Source: Amycolatopsis sp. FDAARGOS 1241 (lineage in GTDB: Bacteria > Actinomycetota > Actinomycetes > Mycobacteriales > Pseudonocardiaceae). Taken from it: a stretch of 64,000 bases of DNA. A program made the position numbers and the translations under genes. Below the pieces are notes generated by a model that saw only the letters and a program-made list of their open reading frames with translations, did not search any database and was not told where the DNA came from. Position 1 is the stretch's first letter. Each line of letters opens with the position of its first letter. Below are positions 57,026 through 64,000 of this stretch, in pieces. The stretch covers positions 5,022,001 through 5,086,000 of the forward strand of contig NZ_CP069526.1 of the NCBI RefSeq assembly GCF_016889705.1, in the 5' to 3' direction.

Positions 57026-57256
57026 TCAGCCCAGCCACCGCCATGCCGCATCCCTGAGATTCCACACGTGGCACATGCGGCATTTCGTCGCGAACCGGCC
57101 GGGGACGTCGTCACGAAAAGCCACCATCTGTGGGGTGACCTTCCGGCATGTGCAGCATGCGACGTTGTCCAGCCACTGCGCCTGCACGGGAACAGCCATC
57201 TCCTGACGCTCGAGGGCGGCCAGATTGCCGTACAGTGCACCGGGGCAGCGGTCCAT
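57026..57256 (-). CDS. Small zinc-ribbon hypothetical protein
   Basis: 76 residues from ATG at 57256 (frame open to 57337). Two CxxC pairs, CCTC and CRMC, 22 residues apart, form a zinc-ribbon pattern: WLDNVACCTCRKVTP, then FATKCRMCHVWN. No family recognised. The start is uncertain; no strong ribosome binding site. Eighty bases downstream of the SsgA-like remnant on the same strand, perhaps one unit. Confidence 0.4.
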   Translation of the reverse strand: MDRCPGALYGNLAALERQEMAVPVQAQWLDNVACCTCRKVTPQMVAFRDDVPGRFATKCRMCHVWNLRDAAWRWLG

Positions 57257-57346
57257 ACCAGGGCGTTCGTTGTTCCGCCCATGCTTGCGTTCCTCGCTGG
57301 AAAAGACGTGTTTCGCCGATCCGGTCTGGAAGTTCACGCCAGGAGG

Positions 57347-57804
57347 TCACCAGCTGAGCAGGTCTGCCGCATGAGCGTCCCAGTCCACGTATCTGCACTC
57401 CTCAGCCGATGGCACCACCTCGTAGGTTTCCTCGAGCCATGCGGCCAGTTGGTCAAGATCGAGCTCGAACACCGCCACGACTTGCCGGCACGCCAGGCGC
57501 AGGTGCAGCTCAGGCCGTCCGGCGACGACGATGGGCCACGCCTGCACGTCGCCGGCCCCGCTCTTGTCGTGCAGACCGGATCGGAGAAGGTCGCGGGAGA
57601 GGTACCACGTGACCCTGGGCTCCCCGTTCGGTTCCAGGGTCGCCGCGACGGTGAAGGATCGGCAAAGCTGTACTCGAACTCCGCGTTCAAGGGGATCCTC
57701 AGCGGGCGCTCCACCAGCCGGTAGACGTGGGGTGATCGAGGGTTCGCCTGGTCCGGAGTCGGTGGAATGCGCAACGAGATGCGCAGAACGCGATGGATAC
57801 GCAT
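57347..57804 (-). pseudogene. SsgA-like sporulation/cell-division protein, frameshifted
   Basis: From ATG at 57804: HRVLRISLRIPPTP and LVERPLRIPLNAEFEYSFADP in one frame, then FTVAATLEPNGEPRVTWYLSRDLLRSGLHDKSGAGDVQAWPIV, ELHLRLACRQVVAVFELDLDQLAAWLEETYEVVPS in the next. The pattern (strand-rich N half, V-W-FARELL-like VTWYLSRDLL, GDVQAWP, LxAWLxxTYEVVP) is that of SsgA-like proteins, found only in sporulating or morphologically complex actinobacteria. One base is out near 57665; total length fits the family. Either decayed or a sequence error. Confidence 0.75.
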
Positions 57805-58288
57805 TGCCCAGTGGAGCGAAGCAACCCACCGAATGCTCGCCGCATCTGTTGGACGATTCACCGGCCACGTTTGATTCCTTCCTGGAGTAGGCATTTCAGC
57901 CGGACGGGCATCGCCAGGACCGGCTGCCGGTCACCGGTCGAAGGACGGCTCCGGCGCACCCCATCCTCCCGAGGATCCTGGTGACTCACATCGGTCACGC
58001 GACTCGAAGTCATTTGCCACTGACCGCCTGGACCCCCCCCTGGTCACCAGACCTGACCATCACTGAGCGTGGTACGTGACGGATGACCTAGACCCTGACG
58101 GTGGTCGCATACGTACTCCCCTACGCAAGCAGAAGCGTGATCACAGGTGTCGCGCACGGTACAGAAATCGGACCAGATGGTCCAGTCTATGGTCAGCGCC
58201 CGTCGGGTACGGCTACGATACCTACCGGCGCGGTGCCAGGACAGTGTCCGGCATCGGTAACCGGGGCCGGGAGTTGAGGGGTTGAGGG
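57805..58288. other. Divergent promoter region with C-tract
   Basis: About 480 bases between the SsgA-like and LuxR genes. No gene. It includes a run of C residues near 58033 and somewhat AT-richer blocks around 58080-58230 that may hold promoters. No clear operator was identified. Confidence 0.4.
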
Positions 58289-61110
58289 ATGCAGTGCGGG
58301 CAAGGACAGCATGGTCCCGTGACTCAGGTCCCCGCGCCTCGGTCCGACGGTGGGACTCCGGTCGGTCGCAGTGGCGACCTCGACCGGATCCGTCGTTTGC
58401 TCCGCACCGGAGACGGTGGTGGATCACTGCTGTTGCTGGGTGAAGCCGGGGTCGGCAAGTCGCTCGTCCTGGACTCCGTAGCAGCGGCCGTCGCGGCGGA
58501 GGGTGGTCTGGTCTTGCGTGCCGCCGGGGCGGAGTTCGAGGCGGATGTGAGTTACTCCGGCCTCAACCAGGTCCTCTTCCCGCTCCGGGACGCCTTCGAC
58601 ACGCTGGACGACGCGTATCGCGACGCCCTGCGCGTGGCGCTGGGCTTCGGTACCGGGACGCCACCGGAGCGGCTGGTCGTGTCCAATGCGGCGCTCGTCC
58701 TGCTGACCGCGGTCGCCGGAGACCGGCCGCTGCTCCTGGTCATCGACGACCTGCCGTGGATCGACCGGGCGAGCGCCGTAGTGCTCGGTTTCATCGCGCG
58801 CCGGCTCTCCGGCACCCGAATCAGTTTCCTGGCAGCGATGCGGCTCAATTCCGAGGGATTCTTCGAGCGCGGACGCCTGCCCGAGTACGTACTTCCGCCC
58901 CTTGGTCGCGACACCGCGTCCCAGCTGGTCAGCGCGCGGTTCCCGGGGCTCGTCGGCGCCGCACGCGAACGGATCCTCGACAGCGCCGAGGGCAACCCTC
59001 TGGCACTGCGCGAGCTTCCGGCAGCGTTGAACGGTGCTCAGCGCGCGGCGTCCGAGGAGCTATCGGAAGTGCTGCCGCTCACGCAGCGTTTGCAGGCGCT
59101 GTTCGGATCACGCCTCGCCGAACTGCCTCCACAGACGCAGCGCCTGCTGTTGCTGGCCACCCTCATCGGCAGCAGTGATCTCGGGCCGCTTCAGGCGGCA
59201 GCGCGACGCCTGCCCGACGACGCGGACCTGGATGACCTCGCCGCGGCGGAACGAGCCCGACTGGTCCGCGTGGACCAGGCTTCCCACCACCTCAGCTTCC
59301 GCCACCCGTTGATCTGCTCAGCCCTGTTCGAGCTGTCGACGAGCAGCCAGCGCCGCGCCGCTCACCGGGCCGCGGCTGAGGTCCTGGTCGGCCGACCAGA
59401 GCGCCGGGCCTGGCATCTGAGCGAGGCGACGCTGGAACCGGACGACCAGGTCGCGAGCCTCCTCGAAGAAGCGGCGCGGAGAATCTTGCGACGCGGAGAC
59501 GCGGTGGGGGCGGTGCGCGCGCTGACCCGTGCCGGGGAGCTCAGCCCGTCCGCCCCCGCCCGTAGCCGCCGGCTCGCGGAAGCGGCGTACATCAGTGCGG
59601 AAGTCGCCGGGCTCTCGACCGCGCGTCGGAACTGCTGGAGGGGGCGCGGCGCGCCGATCCCCAGCTGACGGGGACCCTCCACTCGGCCGCCGCGGCGGCC
59701 CAGCTGATCCTGAACCGGGACGGCGATGTCGCCACGGCACACCGGTTGCTGGCCGGCGCCATCGATTCCGGCACGCACAGCTACGACGCCACGGACGAAG
59801 CGCTCATCGAGGCTCTGTACCTGCCGGTCCTGCTGTCGCATTACAGCGGCCGCCCCGAGTTCTGGAGGCCGGTCTCCTCCGCAATCGCTCATTTGAAGCC
59901 CACCGTCCCACCGCTGCTGTCGGCGTTGTACAAGACGGTCGCGGACCCGGCCCGGCTGGGCCGCTCCGGAGTCGCTGAGCTCCAGCCACTTCTCGCGGAC
60001 ATGGCGGACGAGACCGATCCGGGTCGGATCATCAGGAGCGGTACGGCCTGCCTGTACGTCGACCGGCTCGGTGACCTGCGTGAGCCGTCCTGGCGGGTCG
60101 TCCGGCTCGGCCGGGACGGCGGATCGGTCCGTCGGCACCTCGGCGGCTTGTTCCATCTGAACATGGACGACTACGTGAACGGCAAGTGGGACGAGGCACT
60201 CGAGCTGGCCGATGAAGGCACCATGCTCTGCGCGACCTACGGTTACGCGTTTTTCGCCTGGTATTTCTGGGCCGTGCAGGCATTGATCGCGGGCGTACGC
60301 GGAGAGGGGGAACTCTGCGGCGAGCTGACGGGTCGGATCACCAGCTGGGCCGCGCCGCGGGGGGGGTGCGTGTCGCCGCCTGCTATGCCAATCACGCACG
60401 AACCCTGGCGGCGCTGGGCAACGCCGATTTCGAAGCCGCGTACCGGTATGCCAGCACGATCAGTACGGCCGGCACCCTGGCCCCGCATGTGCCGCACGCC
60501 TTGTGGTTGGCCATGGATCTGGTGGAGGCCGCCGTTCACACCGGCCGGCACGACGAAGCGACCAGTTATCTGGCGGCTGTCAACGAATCCGACATGGCTG
60601 AATTGTCGCCCCGCTTCGCCCTCCTGGCGGCGGATTCGGCCGCGATGTGCGCCAGGGGCGATGACGAGACCGTGCGGCTATTCGAGAAGGCACTGGTGAT
60701 TCCCGGCACCGATCGGTGCGTTTTCGAGCTGGCCCGCGTACGCCTCGTCCATGGCGAGCGGCTGAGGCGAAACCGTTCGCGAGCGAGCGCGCGAACCGCT
60801 GAGGGCCGCGCTGGCGACATTCGAAGAGCTTGGAGCTCGGCCGTGGGCAGAGCGCGCCGCCAAGGAGCTGCGAGCCACTGGCATCGACGTGCCACGGCAC
60901 GGTGGGCCGGCAGTCAAGCGGCTGCTCACGCCCCAGGAACTGGAAATCGCCGAACTCGCCGCATCGGGTCTGACCAACAAACAGATCGCACAGCGGCTCC
61001 ATATCTCTCACCGGACCGTTGGCGCGCACCTGTACCAGCTGTACCCGAAACTGAGCATCACCTCGCGGGCAATGCTGCGTGAAGCGCTCGAGGCGCTGTC
61101 CGATTCGTGA
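58289..61110 (+). pseudogene. LuxR family (LAL) regulator with ATPase domain, three frame changes
   Basis: A large ATP-binding LuxR regulator of about 940 codons. The N-terminal ATPase has Walker A LLLGEAGVGKS (about residues 47-57) and Walker B LLLVIDDLPWID, then helical repeats, and ends in a LuxR HTH: LTPQELEIAELAASGLTNKQIAQRLHISHRTVGAHLYQLYPKL, TGA at 61110. The frame changes near 59620 (to ELLEGARRADPQLTG), at 60359-60366 (a run of eight G) and near 60780 (to RAREPLRAALATFEELGARPW). No domain is lost. It could be a real pseudogene, a slippage-switched gene, or an assembly error. Confidence 0.82.
60359..60366. repeat. G8 homopolymer at a frame break in the LuxR gene
   Basis: Eight consecutive G lie exactly where the reading frame changes from TSWAAPRG to VRVAACYANHARTLAALG. 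Such runs are prone both to polymerase slippage in vivo and to sequencing length errors. Confidence 0.7.
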
Positions 61111-61262
61111 TTCCACCTGCGCCTGCCGGTCTGTCCACAGCGGATTCTCCATCAGAGAGACGAGGCCATGAAGCCCGCGGTGGCCATGACTTACTCCCGC
61201 ACCGCAGGTCGCGGTCATTTGACTGATGCGTAGCGCGCCATCGAAGGGCGACACTGATCAGC

Positions 61263-62117
61263 GTGCCCTGGTACACGCGCGGTAGGTCGCCCTCGGATCA
61301 GCATTCGGCTGCTCCGCAGAGCAAGGTCGTCTTCGTCCCGGGGGCGTCCGCCGGCGTCGGTAAGCTGGTCGTCCGGGCCATCGCCGACGCAGGCCACGTC
61401 GTCTACGCAGGGGTCGACAGTACTGGTGACACCGGTACGCGACTCATGAACGAGCTGGACGAATACGGCCGGAAGAACTCGGTCCGCCTGAGAGTAGTCA
61501 AGCTGTTGCCGCAGGACCGCCATTCCGTCGACGCTGCCGTACACACGGTGACAGTGGAATCGGGTCGCATCGACACGGTCGTGCACACGGTGGGTCCGGC
61601 AACACTGGGCCCCATCGAGTCGTTCACGCCGTACCAGCTTTCGCAGCTCTACGACTTCAACGTCGTGTTCCCCCAGCGGGTCAACCGCGCCGTGCTGCCA
61701 CAGATGCGGCAACGCCGCAGTGGCATGATGATCTGGCTCGGCCGGTCGCTCTCCGCTGTCGCGGCGCCCTACCTGGCCCCGTTCTCCGCAACCTGCGCAG
61801 CGCAGGAACTAATGGCCAAGAGCTACGCGATGGAGCTCACCGGGTTCGGCATCGACAGTCATCTGCTCGTGCCCGCGTCCTCAGTGCCGGACGAGGGCTC
61901 ACCAGAAGACCCAGGGTGGCCCGATGACATCGCCGCAGCCGCAGACTACTGCGGAGCTTCGAGTCAGCTACTACATCAAGCCCGTCGAGCACTGCGCCGC
62001 TCGCGCGCGACCGACGAAAAGCTGGTGCAGAAGATCATCGAGCTGGTCGGCCGGCCGTCGGACCGGCCGCTGCTCGAACCCGGCCGGCTCGATCGGCTTC
62101 CCCCCTCCTCGAACTGA
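61263..62117 (+). CDS. SDR-related protein without catalytic Tyr/Lys
   Basis: 284 codons from GTG at 61263. The Rossmann start is PGASAGVG at 26-33 (Thr of TGxxxGxG replaced by Pro) and HTVG replaces NNAG near 108-111. The YxxxK position reads Phe174-x3-Cys178 (PYLAPFSATCAAQEL), so both catalytic residues are lost. The helix pattern, length and late family-like ending are otherwise intact and the codon bias is normal. A non-catalytic SDR-fold protein or the start of decay. The C-terminal 60 residues are less family-like, so a late frame change cannot be excluded. Confidence 0.75.
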   Translation: MPWYTRGRSPSDQHSAAPQSKVVFVPGASAGVGKLVVRAIADAGHVVYAGVDSTGDTGTRLMNELDEYGRKNSVRLRVVKLLPQDRHSVDAAVHTVTVESGRIDTVVHTVGPATLGPIESFTPYQLSQLYDFNVVFPQRVNRAVLPQMRQRRSGMMIWLGRSLSAVAAPYLAPFSATCAAQELMAKSYAMELTGFGIDSHLLVPASSVPDEGSPEDPGWPDDIAAAADYCGASSQLLHQARRALRRSRATDEKLVQKIIELVGRPSDRPLLEPGRLDRLPPSSN

Positions 62118-62446
62118 ACCCATGCGCAAATCCGACCATCCCGGTCCGAGCCGCAACGGCGGGCCTTCACCGCGCACCACCACGGCGGCCGGTGGGCCGG
62201 TCTGCGATCCAGAGCCGGGGGGACGACGGCGAAAGCCACACCTGCTGGGTCAGGCCGCACACACCGCTCGAATCCGGCACCGGTCACGGCAATGGCCACC
62301 CCGACGCCACACACGCCCGAGCGTGCGCTTACCTCGCGGCTTCGGAACCGTGGCTCTGGTGATCCGGCCGGACACAATTCCGAGGCAGGGGCAAGAGACG
62401 ACCACCCGCAGCCGCCACCAGGCGATCACCCACAGGGAAGGATACC
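62118..62446. other. Gene-free stretch
   Basis: No recognisable coding sequence or motif on either strand. Confidence 0.4.
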
Positions 62447-62629
62447 GTGCTCGTGAGCTACCACAGCAGTCCCGACGGACCAGTTTCGCCCGGCTTTTCC
62501 ACGACGACGGCGGACGCGAACGCTGCTCACAATCCCGTTCCGAAGGACCCTCTGAGGACTGTGGTCTCCGATGGCTCGGTCACCATCTTCGTCGCCGGCC
62601 CCCCGCTTGAGCAACCGGCAGCCGGATGA
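62447..62629 (+). CDS. Possible small protein
   Basis: 60 codons from GTG at 62447, with GGAAGG five bases upstream. Ser/Pro-rich start (LVSYHSSPDGPVSPGFSTTT) and a more ordered LRTVVSDGSVTIFVAGPPLEQ end. No family recognised; supported only by the ribosome binding site. Confidence 0.35.
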   Translation: MLVSYHSSPDGPVSPGFSTTTADANAAHNPVPKDPLRTVVSDGSVTIFVAGPPLEQPAAG

Positions 62630-63753
62630 CGCTGCAACGAGCTCGACTTCGCGACGTCGGTGTGTCGCGGGCTCGTCACCGTCGATCCGACCGGCGGTAG
62701 CGAGCTTGGCCCAGCGGGGGGTCAAGCGCCAGTGCGGCATCACAACGCAGTGTCCGCGTCAGGATCCCGGTGCCGGTTCGATATCGTCGCGAGTCATTCG
62801 TCGATGATCCGCGCGCTCGCTGTCAGGGGCGTCCAGCTGGAGGACGGCGGCCAACGGCACCGGGCGAGCACGTCTCATCACCCCGGCACAGTGGCAGTTC
62901 GAGATCACTTCAGACGGCGAAGCCGGGGCTGACTGGGTGCTGTTTTCCACCCTGCCCAGCGTGTGCGGGACGAGGGTGGAGAGCGCACGCTTCTGGTGAG
63001 TCCGATCCGTTGCCGCGATCGGTCCAGTCGCCGCAACGGCCAGTAGCCGTTGGCCTCCATGCAACCCCGGATCGCCCGCCGCCTCCATGGGTGGCACCGC
63101 GGAGAGACATGCCACAGCGGTCATCGCACCACATGCAGCCACCGGGTTTCAGTTACCTGCCAGACAGGGCGAACAATGGCGCAGCCGCCCTCAGCGCAGG
63201 CCCGAACGGCAAGCTCGTCAGGGTCATCGAGCACCCGCATGACGTTGCTCTGGGCGATCCAGAGCCAAACCCGGATGGGTCAGCAGCTCGGCGGTCCGCG
63301 GCCCGTCGCTTCACCACCAGCCATCGGGCAAGCCGCAGATCCCATCCCCGTTGCCCTTTTGCACTACAAAGTGGCGCTCACCTGACACCTTCACCGGTCG
63401 TCTTCGGAGACCCATCTGGACTTTTTGGTCCCGTTTAGCTAGGAAGGTGGAGGAGTCTCAGCTGCTCGTCCGCGATCACTGCGCCCGCCTCCCAGCGTGG
63501 CTGTCATCATCCACCAAAACAGGAGCCAGGATGCCCGAGGAACGTCGGCGGTGGCCCCCGCTCAGCCTCGAAGCATCGGCTTCGTTCGAAGGCTCAAGCC
63601 GGATCCGGTTACGCGGCCTCGTAATCGCTTCGCAACCGGGGGGCGCGCGTGTGTCTGGCGAAGCAGGCATCGACGCCCACGTTCTCCGGGTGAATGCCAT
63701 CGAGACTTCCGGATCCGGATGGCTCACTCCTGGGGGGACCAAGGAGGTTGCGG
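62630..63753. other. Gene-free region upstream of the second sigma gene
   Basis: About 1.1 kb. Overlapping frames without family signature or ribosome binding sites. The promoter of the second sigma gene should lie in the last 200 bases. Confidence 0.4.
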
Positions 63754-63834
63754 GTGGAGAAGACGGACAACGGAGAGAAGGCGAGGCGGCATGACGGCAG
63801 ATGTGTCCCGCACTCAGACGGCACAAGTCACTGA
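63754..63834 (+). CDS. Leader peptide upstream of the second sigma factor
   Basis: 26 residues from GTG at 63754, with AAGGAGG six bases upstream, ending in TGA at 63832-63834. It is in the same frame as the sigma start at 63859. Codon by codon it matches the first part of the 40204-40956 sigma protein: KT.NGEK, HD.RCV.H.DG are shared, and the TGA is at codon 27, where the other copy has Trp (TGG). So it is either a translated leader that ends before the sigma gene or an N-terminal extension cut by a nonsense change. Confidence 0.6.
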   Translation: MEKTDNGEKARRHDGRCVPHSDGTSH

Positions 63835-63858
63835 CACCGGATGGAAAAGACAGTCCCC

Positions 63859-64000
63859 ATGACCACGACGGAAACCAGTGGACGGGTCCTGGCCGGCGGA
63901 CGGGGTTTTGACCCCGAGTCCGCCACGTGGGTCCGGGAATTGAGCCCTGGCAGTCCAAACTTCGAGGATGCCTGCCGTCGACTCTATGCGATGCTCATCA
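63859..64000 (+). CDS. Second ECF-like sigma factor, N-terminal part (runs off window)
   Basis: 47 residues are visible from ATG at 63859: MTTTETSGRVLAGGRGFDPE and then WVRELSPGSPNFEDACRRLYAML, matching residues 36-82 of the sigma factor at 40204-40956 (GERVLVGGRSFDPESAAWVQELSPGSTNFEDVCRRLYAMLI) at about three quarters of positions. The window ends before the promoter-recognition regions. An in-frame ATG at 63841 is another possible start. Both lie downstream of the conserved leader in the same frame. Confidence 0.8.
   Translation, partial: MTTTETSGRVLAGGRGFDPESATWVRELSPGSPNFEDACRRLYAMLI

Noticed and set aside
58025..58045. C-rich run as possible regulatory or recombination site
   Set aside because: Short homopolymer-like tract in an intergenic region with no second copy or associated motif.
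1..64000. tRNA, rRNA, CRISPR arrays, riboswitches and biosynthetic clusters
   Set aside because: Looked for cloverleaf ends, repeat-spacer periodicity, and PKS/NRPS or similar core motifs; none was found by reading. A covariance-model scan would be decisive for small RNAs.

Overview
The window is GC-rich (about two thirds G+C, strong G/C bias at third codon positions, many GTG/TTG starts, GGAG-type ribosome binding sites). It carries an F420-type luciferase-like oxidoreductase, an SsgA-like sporulation protein, actinobacterial serine-recombinase and PrgI relics and a TrxB-TrxA pair. This points to a filamentous actinomycete, most likely of the Pseudonocardiaceae/Amycolatopsis kind; the genus is inference. 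No rRNA, tRNA, CRISPR array or complete biosynthetic cluster was seen. The content is accessory-genome-like: regulators, short redox cassettes and an unusually large number of broken genes.

Layout. 0-3.3 kb (minus strand): remains of a carboxylase/hydantoinase-type catabolic operon (IclR regulator, hyuB, zinc-ribbon subunit, SDR, aldehyde dehydrogenase), in which a deletion has fused the IclR gene to the second half of hyuB. 3.4-10.4 kb: TetR regulator, trxA with a 5'-truncated trxB, MFS exporter, aldo/keto reductase, exported alpha/beta hydrolase. 12.1-17.0 kb: an intact 1642-residue Ser/Thr kinase - STAND ATPase - GAF - histidine kinase protein. 17.5-24.1 kb: LLM oxidoreductase, duplicated membrane protein, GlxA-type regulator, one broken and one intact HD hydrolase, and an M24 peptidase; three promoters here share a motif. 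25.2-26.7 kb: RclA-like flavoprotein behind overlapping palindromes. 26.9-35.8 kb: hypothetical genes, a cupin pseudogene, SDR, SnoaL-like protein, PEP-mutase-family enzyme and cytoplasmic penicillin-acylase homologue. 35.9-37.3 kb: a lower-GC remnant of a polymorphic nuclease toxin with its SUKH immunity gene. 38.4 kb: cold-shock protein. 39-44.4 kb: recombinase and PrgI relics (decayed mobile element), an ECF-like sigma factor, a Ser/Thr kinase, and a degraded copy of the PEP-mutase 3' end. 44.7-48.7 kb: a decayed paralogue of the 12-17 kb kinase. 49-53.3 kb: Tn3, cyclase, thiolase and SDR pseudogenes interleaved with two small zinc-binding anti-sigma-like genes. 53.8-56.7 kb: RraA-like protein and a molybdopterin/cytochrome-b membrane oxidoreductase. 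57-61.1 kb: SsgA-like and LuxR (LAL) genes, both frameshifted. 61.3-64 kb: an SDR lacking its catalytic Tyr/Lys, then the start of a second sigma factor paralogous to the first.

How it fits together. The strongest theme is duplicated regulation: two sigma paralogues share a ribosome-bound leader, two small proteins carry the Hx3Cx2C motif of zinc anti-sigma factors, and two hybrid Ser/Thr-His kinases share their 5' leader. Around 20 genes are broken by single-base indels, stops or deletion junctions, while very long genes beside them are intact; decay of an accessory region is favoured over uniform sequencing error, but reads are needed to decide for the single-base lesions.
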